Source: Ooceraea biroi (Eukaryota; Arthropoda; Insecta; Hymenoptera; Formicidae). From it: DNA of 64,000 nucleotides. The first letter of the stretch is position 1, and each line of letters starts with the position of its first letter. Positions 49,709-62,063 of the stretch are shown here, piece after piece. The notes under the pieces were generated by a model, which worked only from the letters and a program-made list of their open reading frames with translations, was not told the origin of the DNA and did no database searches. The position numbers were made by a program, and so were the translations under genes. Location of the stretch: the NCBI RefSeq assembly GCF_003672135.1, contig NC_039511.1:3188464-3252463 (forward strand). Reading direction: 5' to 3'.

Positions 49709-52131
49709 CTGCAATGAGACAGATCGCGCCGGTCTTGAATGTTAATACGTCCGGAAGGAAGCGGCGCCCCTGGAATACGGGGCGGAAACCGATCGTTTTT
49801 CGTCTCACCCTGCGCTGGCACTCGAACGTGATTAATCCGCGAACATCCGCGAGACAGTCACGCGGAAATTCGCGCGATATCGCACGCGGTAACCGCGAAA
49901 GGGCCGAACCCGAAGACATACCCGGCTTCATTAATCAATGCGCATGTGACGGAAACTATCTACAACGAGAATGCGGAACAGCGTCACACTTGAGACAAGA
50001 TGGTGCAACAAATAAAGAGGTGTTGGATTCGGAAAACGGACGGATCGAATATTGATTGCATTTAATTCAACATACGGAGCCCTAGATGCATCGATCTGGG
50101 TAGAATTTCAAAGCTCAACGAGTTTTTCGATGCGTAACCGAGGTCTCGCTCGGTCACGTTAGAACTCGGAATCAGCGCGGAATCAGTGCGCGGAGCGTAA
50201 CTACGATCGCGCAGTCAACGCGATGCCACGATGCCATGGATTTCAGTCACGGTGCCAGATTGATTCGGTTCACCGCGGAAGTGACCGCAATGAGTATGAA
50301 TTCCGGACTGAATGTGATAATTACCTATAATTTAAGCGCTTCATCGGTCCCGATTGCAGCCATAAGCAATATATGGAAGCTTTATATGACACGATTACGC
50401 AGAAAACATTTTAGATATTAAACTATCGCACGTGGAAATGTAGGATGGGCGGAATAGTTAAAGCGGTACTCATCTGAAAAAGATTTGCTTTCCATATGTT
50501 TCATATCGTTTGCTTCCAGTCTTTACCACAATTCGCAACGGATACTTCTCCGAATGTGTACAAGACATGTTTGTGCATAAAAAACTCTTTACTATCGACT
50601 TTTCGATATTCGATTTCGACGTTACATCGGATAACGTCGAGTTTTTAATGTAGCATATCAATATCTGATATTGCTATCGGTCACTTTCTTCCAATGTTCA
50701 TAATTCCTACATGATCCTGCTATGTCCCAGTTTGTTCATGCCTCCATTAATTTCGCGGTTAACTTAAATGAACGTAATTCTCTCCCTCTGTCCCTCTTTC
50801 TCTTTCTGTAATACCCAGTGAGATGACGTACGTTGATAAATAGCTCTACAGCATTGTCACCGACTACCGTTGACGAGAGTTCCGCAAGTTCTTGCGATAA
50901 TCCGGCGAAACTGCGAGCGAAATGCTTTAATTGCGAAAAGTGGAATATAAGCGGCGCGCTCCCTCAAACCTTCCCTCGAAAAGTACGGATTGTTCGGACG
51001 AGAACGATGACTGATGGCGGAACTCGCGGAATAGTTTCGGAATCAATAGGAATCCCCAAGATTTCCTTGACGAGATATATACAACAGCTAACTGCCATTG
51101 TTACGTGCTAAGTGCCGGGAAGATGTATTAATCACTCGAGAAGTTTCGCAATTCTCGTGCGGCAACGGGAATTAAAGAAGCCTCCTTTCTAAATCCGCCT
51201 CCTCTCCACTAATTACGCCTCGTCGCGTGTCCTCGGACATCGTCGTGCAGGATGTCTCGCGTTAAATTGGCTTCTACGTTTCTCTAGTAGGCATCAAATA
51301 GGAGAATCGTCACTAATCATACGTTTTTGAGAAAATTAAATAATCGTATCAACTGTGCTGAACGAAAACTCGTTTCTCGAAGCTTTATATAAGTCGGCAT
51401 TTATATCGTGAATTTAATGAGAAAAATTAGATTCTTTATCGCTTGTGTTGTATCGCTTGATCAAACGGATCAGCTAACTCCACGCTCTAACAGCCGGCGA
51501 AGCCGCTTTAAAGTTTCGTCGGTAAGAAGGAACGCACCCGTATCGTGTCGCGATAACGTTTGCCAGCACGCGTTACGATATCTGTGATACAAAAACGTAG
51601 ATATAATAAGGGATGTGTCTCAGGAAACGGAAACGCTGCTTCTTGCGAGCGAGTTAATTCGGCAATTAATCGCGTTATTATGACGCGAAGCTGGTACGGC
51701 TGGTAGCCAGCCGCGATTGCGGAAATTGAGTTCACGTCTGCCACGGTAACGAGCATAAAACGCAATTACGACATTGGACGGCGAGGGCTGTCGGCGCCCT
51801 GGCACTCTGTTTCTCGTTTCCTGTGCAGCCCGTCGAAGGGCCGGATATCATTTTCGGCGCGTGCTCGGCCAGGTAAACGAACTCGAAACTCTGTCTGGCG
51901 CGCTTGCGAATTTCAGCGTGTGCGAAGAAAAGGGGTACCATCAGCCGCAAGGGATGTAACTCGATTGAACGTACGGTTCATTCGATGAGCAATGCTACTT
52001 TGAGGTAATTGCCGTATCTGTTGTTCTACGTTCTACCTTGGAAAGTTGGTGTCGAGGGTGGTATTGAGAAACGTCGAATAAAGTGATGAACAACGACACA
52101 AAAAGTGCAGAAAAGAAATGCGCTCACTCAC
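49709..52131 (-). other. Intron of the PHACTR-like gene (2.4 kb)
   Basis: Bounded by GTGAGTGA at the 52131 side and CATTGCAG at the 49709 side. ORFs inside it (for example 51508-51765 minus and 50833-51111 plus) show no domain and are treated as chance. Confidence 0.75.
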
Positions 52132-52230
52132 CATTTTCCAGAAACGACGTCGACCGTATCACGGGCAGCAATATCCCCTTCTGCACCAACTCGTCTCTGC
52201 TGGCACGCACCGAGATTTTTCTCTCGAGAG
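52132..52230 (-). CDS. Phactr: PHACTR-like exon encoding the first RPEL (G-actin-binding) motif
   Basis: This 99-bp exon has an acceptor with a strong pyrimidine tract (CTTTGTTAATAG before 52230) and the donor ATG/GTGAGTGA at 52131. It encodes LERKISVRASRDELVQKGIL followed by LPVIRSTSFLEN. The L-RKIS-R--R-EL---GIL pattern is the N-terminal RPEL motif of PHACTR proteins, in which the usual RP is replaced by R-A. RPEL motifs bind monomeric actin. It joins the previous exon in phase 1 to give Ser (T plus CT). Together the flanking sequence matches the well-known block of a basic patch followed directly by an RPEL motif. The small exon is too short to stand out as an ORF. Confidence 0.92.
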
Positions 52231-52656
52231 CTATTAACAAAGGCAAAGAAAGCAAACGCGAACGTTATTATGTTGTTTGCCTTGTTATCTCTGCAGCGCA
52301 GTTATAAATAGTATGATTATTTTCCCAGCACGGTATCGCATGTGGTAAACGTTTGAAATCTTCCCGTGTGTGATAATTTGAAACGTAAGAATGATTAAAA
52401 CATTATTCGTAGAATACGTTATTATTACGTCATACGTGCATAATGTAAACATTTGTGTATCAAAATTATTAACGTACATTAATTTGGTATGCAAAGTGCA
52501 GCATCGTTATCTCGAAAACAACACGACGCGGAATTGAATTTTAAATTCTTTCTGTTGCACAAGATTATTAAGATATTTTTTATTTATAACATTTTCAATT
52601 ATAAAACGTTTGGATTAATTAAATTATTTATCATATAAATAATTTGATTTGCTTAC
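52231..52656 (-). other. Intron of the PHACTR-like gene (426 bp)
   Basis: GTAAGC donor at 52656 and TTAATAG acceptor at 52231, phase 1. AT-rich, with nothing else recognised. Confidence 0.85.
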
Positions 52657-52821
52657 ATAGTGAAGCGGCTTCAAATTTATCCGATTTCTTTTTCCGCTTC
52701 CACTTCCAAGGTTTGAAGAGTCTACCGAGGGCCGAGAATTTACTTTTTCTTTCCAACGGCGGCGTTCTCGCACCCGAACCCAAACTGTTTGTCCGCAAAG
52801 CAGCACCATTCTGCTTTTTCG
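52657..52821 (-). CDS. Phactr: PHACTR-like exon with basic nuclear-localisation patch
   Basis: This 165-bp exon lies between the acceptor CCTGTTGCAG (adjacent to 52821) and the donor CTAT/GTAAGC. It encodes AKKQNGAALRTNSLGSGART, PPLERKSKFSALGRLF and KPWKWKRKKKSDKFEAASL. The stretch RKSKFSALGRLFKPWKWKRK is close to the invariant N-terminal block of phosphatase and actin regulator proteins. In vertebrate PHACTR1 this basic region acts as a nuclear-localisation signal whose exposure depends on actin binding to the neighbouring RPEL; the same role here is inferred. It starts in phase 1 (first codon xCG), so an upstream coding exon is required at higher coordinates. Confidence 0.92.
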
Positions 52822-55800
52822 CTGCAACAGGAAAAAATAATCTCACGTTAATTTATAAATGATTTTTAAAGCGTCATAATTATGTTTCTAAAAATACGAA
52901 ATTTTTATTTTTGAACATTTCCGAGTTTTTCCTATCTATGTAAATGTTAAGATATCCAGTGCTTCGAAAAAGAGCATGGAACTAATATTATCTACAATCA
53001 CACTACATGCAATTATCAATCTAGGATATGTTATCCAGATTCTGTCCACTTTTCCAATAAAACAAAGGGTAGTTTCCTGTATTACCCGCGTTTACCGACG
53101 AGGGTGAAGTTCTCATCAACCCTCTTATCGGCATCCGTAAGGGTGGAAACGACCAAACGACCATCGACCGAAAAGGATGAATTTTATTGTTTATTTGACA
53201 TAAAAATCAGTTTTATTTATTGAAATTTATACTATTTGCTTTACTTTAGAAATTTAAATATTAGAAATTCAATTTTCAATAATAATCTTCTATAAAGAAA
53301 GAATCTTATCAAGTAAGACAAGTAAGGTGATGGTTATGTAGTTACACTACTGTTCCTGCAATAACAAATTCATAAAATAGTCTAGCATGAAAAATTTAAT
53401 GCGAGTCTATTTTCCTCGTGCCATGTATATCCAGAATCTCCGCGCAAAATATTTCGATTTCTATGTTAATATTTCAGAGAACGGAAAATGTCATGTCGCA
53501 TTTTATCAGTTGTTCTATTGTTGACTAAACTAAATTTTTATAATTTACATAGCGTAAAGATAATTATATATGATAGGTATTGTCTCAAAACACACAATGT
53601 TCACGTATAAAATGATAATCAAATCAGTAAATTATGGAATGAATGAATTTAGCATTTATAGAATACCTGATAAAATACATTCCCAAATGTATATATTAAA
53701 CCATTTAATTATGATACAATTGCTATATAATTATTATATAATTAAATAAACAAATAATCTTCCATATAGGTACTGTACGTACGATCAACACGGAATTAAT
53801 GTGGGGTTATTAACAGTGACGGTAGCTAAATTTATTTCGACTGACTGTAATATTATGCACGTTCTCACATTTGTATTCCCACAACAAAGGCAAATAATAC
53901 AGCTAGTTTTATTAGCGCATTCAACATGAAACTCTAAATTTTATTTATAAAAAAAGTATTTTTTATGAATTTTTTATGTGAGGCGACCTTTTTTATTTCA
54001 CTTTCAATCTTTCAATTCTCCTATTTTTGAACTGATCTCATTGCCAGACTGCAGCGTCACCATAAAATCAATAAACTCGACAACGTTACCCCATAGATAA
54101 TTTAATGAATTGTCCGTTGCACTACTCTGAAACGTTATCCAATCACGAAGAGAAAACGAAGTGCTATAGTAAATTTAGCTGTCATAGGGAATAAAACAGA
54201 AAAGATTTATTGATGTCGAAATTCATCATAAATTGATTACTTGTGCAAGACACGTGCTTGAAAAATCAATATTATAGCAAATATAACCAAATGCTAATGG
54301 AAAGAATGACACGAACAAACAAAAATTAATTTTATGTTAATAAAGCATCACGACGCTTTTTCAGAAACGTTTGCAATCATCACATTCTTAAATATTAAGA
54401 AAGAAATGGAAAACTAATTGACAGTTGTATCAATGTAATGCGAACATTCAGTATTTGAAAAAATAGCACAACTGCTAGTGCCAACATTGTCAGTAACTTT
54501 CAAACTCTACGTCAGAAGGAAACGATCCAGGCTATCGCCAAGGGGAAAAAAATCTCCCATATGCACAGTAATAAACAACCCACGTCGGGCTGTTCGCGTC
54601 ATCACTCACCCTACGCTGCATAATGCAGAACCCCCGTACATCTAGGGAAAAAGTTACGGAGCGCGAAGATGGAACGGTGGCGAGGATGAGATGTGATGGA
54701 AAGAGAAGCCGCGTCATGTGTGGCTGAACGCTATCAGACGGCAATTCTGAGGAACCCCCCGTGGAGCAAAACGGCCGATAACGTGCGGTAGGGCAGTTTT
54801 GCGGCGTAAAGTGGTGGCGGCAACCGATTACAGCAGCTTTAAGCACCCCTAAGGGACACCCTCGTGACTCCGGTAACGTCTCAGAGAGCAAACTGCGCGA
54901 GGTGACTTTCGATCGCGAATAGCGGTGTAGGTCAAAGTCGCCTTAATGGCGATCGCTTAATTAGCTGCTGGTTAATCCCCCGCGACAGCCGGGAAAAGTT
55001 GCGGCGAAATAAGCATCGCATTCGAAAAAGCGATTCCTCGATCGAAGTAGCACGCGTGATAAATTGAACAAGCTATTTTGCCGAAGCGAGCATGATCCAT
55101 TAAAATGATAATTAAAATGATAATAATAATCGGCGTTTTTCCGATAGACGAGTGAGGAAAAACAAAATGTACGCGTCCACCATTTTTTAAAATTACACGA
55201 CTATTTTCCTTGTCAAAGTTGAAAGCATTGCATTTTTTATCTGAGAGTTTCATTCAGTTTAGAAATGTCAGAAGTTATTCTGAATACACGCGTTTAACTG
55301 ATGATAACGTAGAGAATGAGGCTGCACTCTAAGTAATCGAATAGACGGAGTTCTAACGCAAGTGCGATACAGTGCGGTAGATTTTGCTATAACTTACACT
55401 TTTCCTTTTATCTCACGAAAGGAAGGATAAGAGTATATCGACTCCGATGCCGAAGTGGAATAATTGACGCCACAAAGCACTTCCGCTGTTCCACGAGGCC
55501 TATTCACGCGCGTCGAAGAGCGCCGAGAGTTGTTACGCCACATCTACTGTCTGCAGACAATGGCAATATTAACGCAATAAACTGTATTCGCCATTGTTCG
55601 TCATCATACAATGTCTCATAACAAGATCATATTACTTTTGTCACAACCAGATAAAGAAAGTAAAAATAAATTTCACTCAGACCTTGTCTTATGCGATAAC
55701 AGAAACATTTGCGTAAAACTTGAGTTGAGAGCATCATGTGATATTTAATTGCTCATTTTTTCGTTCATATATTCACAATTAATATCTTGATAAAATAAGG

Positions 55801-58800
55801 TTTTTAAATAGCCGATAAAGATTAATAGCTACAGAGATTAGCTATTAATTCGATTTATTAATCTACTTAAGTTACCAATTACTCATTAATCTTTTTGAAA
55901 TTTGCAACGAGTTGATCCTAGGTAGATTAGTCAATAATGAAGTTTTCACGAATTATTGTAGCACGAGGGTGCATGGCATTGCATCACATTTTGTAACCCT
56001 TGAATTGGAGCAATTAATGTGCAAATGAGGCGTAACAGACGCCGAATGTCGGCATATAGTTGCTTGTGGTTATTTAATCGGGGTTCAATAGCAGAGTAAG
56101 CCTATATAAAAGCGGTTTAACGAAAGCCACGTGAATGGATATTCAGCCTGGATTTCTGGTGAGTTACGATCGTTAGCTGCTAGTCATCATTATCACGTAA
56201 ACCAAATTGTGCACGAAACATGTGTGTTTTCGATAAACTCGCAACAATCGTGCTAAATGAGCAAATAGTTCATTCAATGCAATCAAAATTAGGTTATTAA
56301 AAATCGATTAAAATAGTACAGATAAAAATAACTGAGGACAAATCAACTTTACGTAAATCATTGAATCAAGGTGTTAAAATCCTGCTACGAGGATATCGCT
56401 GAAATCAATCTTATCTGGCTATGTAGTTGACTATCATTGTTGTAAATTTACAGCATAGATATCATTACGAACATCAATATCATTATTTTAGATTGCTTTA
56501 TATCTATTCATCGATTTACGCGGCGGTACTTTATCGAGCATGGCTCCACGGTTCGAGCACAAGTTAATGGCACAAAACCGACTACGCCCACAAAATGCAT
56601 GGATTCAGCCGTAATCGCTGCCTTTCACCATACAAAGGAGACTCGATAAAAGACGCGGGTCCACCTTCCATTCGACAGACGCTAATAGCGAGCCTTCTGG
56701 AAGTAAAACTCAGCACGGAGAACTTGCGCGAGGACCGGCGAGCCGCGTCCGCACGAAAAGGAAGGAATTAATGATTACCATTAAAACAATTCGAGGGAGA
56801 CGCGATATATATCGCCTAATCGAGTCGCGGCATCAATGCGGCGAGACGGGACAAATGGACTCGAATGCCGATTGAACCGCAGTGATGCATCCGTCATCCG
56901 GCTAAGCGAGCTGCGACTGGACATCGCCGCTATGCCGCGATGCAACAGGCGCACCCAATGCGATAATAGACACGCGTCATTGTCGAAGAGTCTTCAACCG
57001 AGCTGAGCAACTCTGCGCAATCGGCTGGCATAAGCCGCAGCTTCGAATAGATGAACAGAAAGCATCACTTTAGTTTCAGAAGCGGAATTGAAACGTTCGA
57101 CAAATACTGATGAAATATTAGAAACCGTGCTGGATTCCAACAACTGTCACCAGGGGGTCGATCATGTAATTTCGAGTGAAACTTTTTACTTTTCACTTTC
57201 CACTCTATCCATTTCGTGTGAACTTTTTCACGCGATTACGTAACTTTGTTCGTGGAAAGTACAATCCCTAAGGAGAGTGTCTTCCTCACCGTTTTCTTAA
57301 AAAACTATGCAATATTGAATATTTTGATGCGAAAATACGTGAAACTTTCACTTTCCATCCTAGGGAAAAAGTTACGCGATCGCTGCCCGGTATCTCCCTT
57401 TCCAGTCACAAAGTCAGTTCCTTTCGCGTATCGATTGGCAAATTTCTGACGATGAGAATTAAGAACTCGGCGTTACATTGGGATTCACGGCTCGTTACTG
57501 ACGCGATGCGTCACGCTCCTGAACGCTGGACGTCCAGTTGTTACCACAGTTACGTTAGCACGGCGAGTGATGCCGCACGAGAGATGCACGCGGAGATAGA
57601 CGTTGCATCGTTTGCAGCAGCAATGATGATGATGCCAGGCGATTTGTACCTGGCGTCGGCTACAAGGAACGTTGAACTACGTGTTATGCTATCGCCGTTA
57701 CCGTGACGCGACAGCTTGCATCGTGCGTCACATAAATCATCGTTAACGGAATGGTAAAGTGCCGCGCGTGTCTCTTTCTTCCCGGTTCACGGTACAGCGG
57801 ACGACGGGCAGAAAACGAGCGCAGAAAAAGTGCATAGATGAAATAAGGGTTGCGGCGGTTGTTAGGCCATGTTGCCCTGGGCACGACGGCGGTGGCGGCG
57901 GCAGCGGCGGTGACGTACCTTACTCTTGCGTCAAGGGATGCTGGGGTGTTGCCATGGAGACATCACTTTGTTTTCCGTTCTCCAATTACCTGACCGCTGG
58001 TTGTCAACTTGAAACCCCGGATACGTTTCTGCCAAACTGACCAGCAGTTCACCACGCCGAGCATGAACATGATCGCTTGTGTGCCAACTCATGGCATACC
58101 TCATTAGGCAACCTGCAGCTAAACAGCTCTAATTACCTTCTAGCTCGTCTTTTTCCTGACACTGTAGTATATGTTTTAAGTAAAAATGTTTTTTTTAAAT
58201 AATATCTAGCAATTTATTTATCGGCAACAATTAAAAATTATACTTCTTCAAGTTGTGAACTTGACAATTATAATTATTTGATTGCATCTTTTACATTATT
58301 TTATGGACCACAAAATTTGAAAAACACAGTTGTATTTCAGCTATTTTACCATTTCAAATTCTACCCATTTCAAACCGATGAACGAGTCAACCTCACGGAT
58401 CACGATTCGAGCGCATAAAAGCCGGTTTTACGCGCAGACGATTCGCGAGACAAAACCACCAAGTTCGAAAACATGCTCGCGGCGGCAGACAGAATTTCGT
58501 GCCACAAAGCATCGGAAACCATAAAGGCATGCCAGCCGCTGTCTGTCGGCTTACTCTATCGGAATACGCTCACTCTCTCGAGTTGAGGAAGGGTTGCGAA
58601 GCGAATACAGGGCTCGGGGTCTCTATTTATCGGTCTCTCCATAGGAGCTAAACGCTCGTTAATTCCCAATAGCATCAATTGTGTGCGCACTCTTTTGTGA
58701 ACTCTTAAAATTCGTGCGACGCTGATAAATCTAGTAGTAATTACGTAAGTATATATCTACATCTTATAAATCGTGCCTACATTTTTAATATTAGATAAAA

Positions 58801-60802
58801 TTTAATTTCGTATTATTTTATGCAAATTAAACAAATTATTAAACATTGATTCACTTCTTCAGTTTCGCTCGCTATCGAACATAAAGATAAATTAAACTCC
58901 TCTCAATTGCTGATGACAATGTGAGTAATAAATCTTCACATTATATTTCACATTTTACTTGTTCAATGAACAGATCGTGTAAAGTGTCACATAGTATTTT
59001 CACCTGCTTCAACTTTTCGAAATAATTTAGCTCGGAACTAGCTTGCTTTTATTAAAGGCTACGACAACAGTGTGCTGAACGCTTGACAACTTTAATTAAA
59101 CGTGTCTGACACACACATACACAGACACATCAAAATCAATTAGAAGTAGTAAAACAAAAGTCATCCAGCCGTGATTCGGCACGGATGAGAAGACAGAAGG
59201 TAAAGGCGGGGTCCTTTCTCTCTGACGGAGACCGTTTCTTCGATTACCACCCCGGGAGATTCGGTACGAGACCGAGGATGAGGTCGCCACAGATTGAAAC
59301 GTAATTACAGAGATTCCTGTCCCGGGTGAAATTGAGAATAGAACACATACAGAACGCGCCCACCGTTAACCGCGGCAGATCTGAAATCGTAGCAATTTCG
59401 GAGCGCAATAATTGGCGCGCGTGTCCGATTGTTGCAATCCGCTCGGTGACTCGGCGATTGCATTTCATTAATTGCAGATCGCAAAAATTGTGATCAAGGT
59501 AATTAGCAGTACGAACCGTAAATTCAGGCCACTGAATGATGCGATATATCGAATACATCTATCGAATATCGAATTTTACCGAAACGCCGCTTGCTAAGTT
59601 ACGCATCTCGAAAAACTCGCGTGTAACTTAAAATGTTCACAAATGAGATAAATAGTGAATATGCAATTTACCGTAACGCACGAACGATTTGTGCAAAATG
59701 CGAGCGTCGATCTAGACCAACCGCAGCCGCGGCTCTGCCGTCCGCAGACGGGATTCCAGAGAAGTGGATCAAGCTTCCTGCAATTACAGGAATCTAGTTA
59801 CGCGTCGATCGGATCTGAAATTGACTTCGAAGCAAGGATCAACGAAGTGTATCTCCCCGTTCCCGATAAATGCATTTTCCCAGAGCAAAGAAAAAAACGT
59901 AACGCAATAAATACTGTCCAAACGTCAATCGTCTCGTCTGTGTACCCAGCATGTCGAAGTCCGCCTCTGTTCGAGTCCATCGAGTTTCCTGCATGCGGGT
60001 GCGTGTTCTCGCTGATTACTCTGAATCAAACGCACGCCAACGTGCGTGCAAATCATAAAACACTATCGGCACCTTATAACGCGTTAGTACTCAGGACTGA
60101 TTATTATAAAAAATTATTGCAATATTTTCACTTATCAATCAATCATCACTAATCTCTCATTAATAAAACAAACGTATTAAATGTCCTCGATGCATCAAAA
60201 GTTTCTTTGTACATTATATTTTGTCTGTTAAAACAGCTAAGAAATATGTCGCTTAATTTATAACAGATTTTTAACAGACGGGAAATATTAATTTCTAACG
60301 AAAGTGGATAAATAACAGCAGCAGACTCGGTGACATTAAGGAATAGCGTGTGCCGCGATGGCTGAAAATACACTCGTTCAAATACTCTCGCCGTGCGCTC
60401 TAAATTCGATGAAATGCCGGCGGAAAAGTAGTTTTCACAGAGCGGTGGGTACGCGACGGATGCGCGAATAAAAAGCCTCAAAAGCGCCGACACCCATCCA
60501 CCGCTGTCCGCCTCTCGCTCGCCCGTTCTCTGTGCGAAGAGTTGAGCGCACGTAAAACCCTACAAGCTGTTTGTATTGCGCTCTACGCCTGCAGCAAAAG
60601 CTTATATCTCGCTGGAAAGCGATTAAATCGCTACTTTGAACGTCGCGACGACAGCCAATATAAACTTTATTCTTCCAGCGCTTTCGTGACTCGTTGTCGG
60701 TTGCATCCACGTCTGTGAATTGTCACAATAAAGTACCGAACAAATAATAACACGCGATCGAGACGCATCTCTTACATTTTACACTCTTCCGCGCATATTA
60801 TA
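52822..60802. other. Probable upstream intron or 5' flank of the PHACTR-like gene, no other gene recognised
   Basis: 52900-54500 and 55600-56600 are AT-rich. GC-rich patches at 54560-54900, 56700-57000 and 57450-58000 carry ORFs (119 codons minus at 54532-54891; 93 codons plus at 57759-58040, with a GGC/GGT repeat at 57888-57914). A 165-codon plus-strand frame lies at 59655-60152. None shows a known domain. If the start exon at 63651-63679 is real, the minus-strand primary transcript spans this whole interval. Confidence 0.45.
57888..57914. repeat. (GGC/GGT)n microsatellite
   Basis: Interrupted GGN triplets give a glycine run in one plus-strand frame. Confidence 0.75.
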
Positions 60803-60804
60803 TA

Positions 60805-62061
60805 TTAGGAGTGTGATTTAGTTTTGAGGGTTTTGCAACAGATGGCTGTAGTGTCAGTTTGTTCCAATAGCTGTTTCCGATAACTGTTCTTTCTTACAGT
60901 CTTGACATTATCCATGACATTTAGTAGCATTATAGCAATAGATGCAATAACAGTCGTGTTTATTGTTTATATCATCGTAAAAATGCAACTTCCGAAACAG
61001 CATTTTCGACATGCGTTGCTTTTGTTTTTTAATCAAAAGAAAACTGCGGCTGACGGTTATAGAATTCTTGTGGAAACTTATGGTGATTCTGCCCCATCAA
61101 TTAAGACGTGTGAATACACTGGTTTAGACGCTTTAAAAGTGGTGATACTGATGTGAAGGACAAAGAACGCTCGGGACAACCAAGAAAGCTTGACAATGCA
61201 GATTTGCAAGCATTATTGCACGAAAATCCAACAGAATCCACTTCAGAACTTGCCAGAGCATTAAATGTTGATCGTACAACAGTTACGAAACATTTACATG
61301 AAATAAGAAAAACTCAGAAAGAAGGGAAATGGGTTCGACATGAATTATCGGAAAGTGCCATTGCGAACCGGTTGAACATTTGCATTTCGTTAATCGCCAG
61401 GCAAAAAAAGAAGAGTCTTTTGTCTCGGATTGTTACTGGGGATGAAAAGTGGATCTATTTTGATAATCCGAAACGCAGAAAATCATGGGTGGATCCAGGC
61501 GAACCATCAACATCCACTCCGAGACGCAATGTTCACGGTTCAAAAGTAATGCTCTGTATTTGGTGGGATAGTGTACTATGAGCTGTTAAATCCGCATGAG
61601 ACTGTCACGGCTGATCGTTATCGACACCAATTGTACAAGTTGAAGCAAGCATTGGACCAAAAACGACTAGCAATTGCGAGTGAACGACGGAAAGTGATTC
61701 TTCTTCGTGACAACGCTCGACCTGACGTTGCGTTATCAGTGAAAGAAACACTATTAGAGCTTGAATGGCAAGTCTTCTCCGGAGATTGCTCCATGCGATT
61801 ATTATTTGTTCCGGTCGATGCAACACGCTTTAGAGGATACACACTTTCATAATTTGGAAGAAGTGCGAAAATTCGTCGACGAATGGATCAACTGAAAAGA
61901 AGAGTGATTTTATCGTGGTGGAATCCATCTCTTGCCAGAAAGATGGGAAAAAGTTATAGAAAACGAAGGAAAATATTTTGATTAAGGTATTCATTCATTA
62001 TCATATTTAAATACATGTGTTTTTGAGCAAAAAAACCCTCAAAACTAAATCACACCCCTAA
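60805..62061 (+). mobile_element. Full-length but decayed mariner (Tc1/mariner superfamily)
   Basis: The 1257-bp element is flanked by TA dinucleotides (60803-60804 and 62062-62063). The inverted repeats start TTAGGAGTGTGATTTAGTTT on the left and TTAGGGGTGTGATTTAGTTT on the right (as reverse complement). They match for about 30 bp, with a few indels in the T tract after GAGGG. Length, TA target and DD34D-type transposase place it in mariner. The interior is a frameshifted transposase gene, so it cannot move on its own unless supplied with enzyme in trans. Confidence 0.95.
60983..61985 (+). pseudogene. Mariner transposase, broken by frameshifts, small deletions and stops
   Basis: The coding sequence starts at ATG 60983 (MQLPKQHFRHALL). 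Motifs in order: a helix-turn-helix region ending KTCEY; a frameshift near 61116-61118; then WFRRFKSGDTDVKDKERSG; the linker WVRHELSE; the first catalytic Asp in TGDEKW (61441-61443); and CIWWD. A small deletion and frameshift follow near 61568, then YYELLNPHETV and the second Asp in RDNARPD (61709-61711). Another deletion of about 17 bp comes before SPEIAPCDYYLF, with the third Asp at 61797-61799. Two in-frame TGA codons occur just after VDEWIN. The C-terminal LLPERWEKVIENEGKYFD ends at TAA 61983-61985. All three catalytic Asp survive but are spread over three frames, and D2-D3 spacing is 88 nt against 105 nt expected for D34D. Confidence 0.93.
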
Positions 62062-62063
62062 TA

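Noticed and set aside
49218..49931. 237-codon minus-strand ORF taken as a single coding unit
   Set aside because: Only 49361-49708 is exon. The parts on either side are intron sequence beyond clear GTAAGA donor and TTGCAG acceptor sites.
54532..54891. 119-codon minus-strand ORF upstream of the PHACTR exons
   Set aside because: Considered as an N-terminal PHACTR exon. It has no similarity to the family and no matching phase-1 donor was identified.
59655..60152. 165-codon plus-strand ORF
   Set aside because: Better amino-acid balance than most, but no domain, signal peptide or splice evidence. Kept only as a note.
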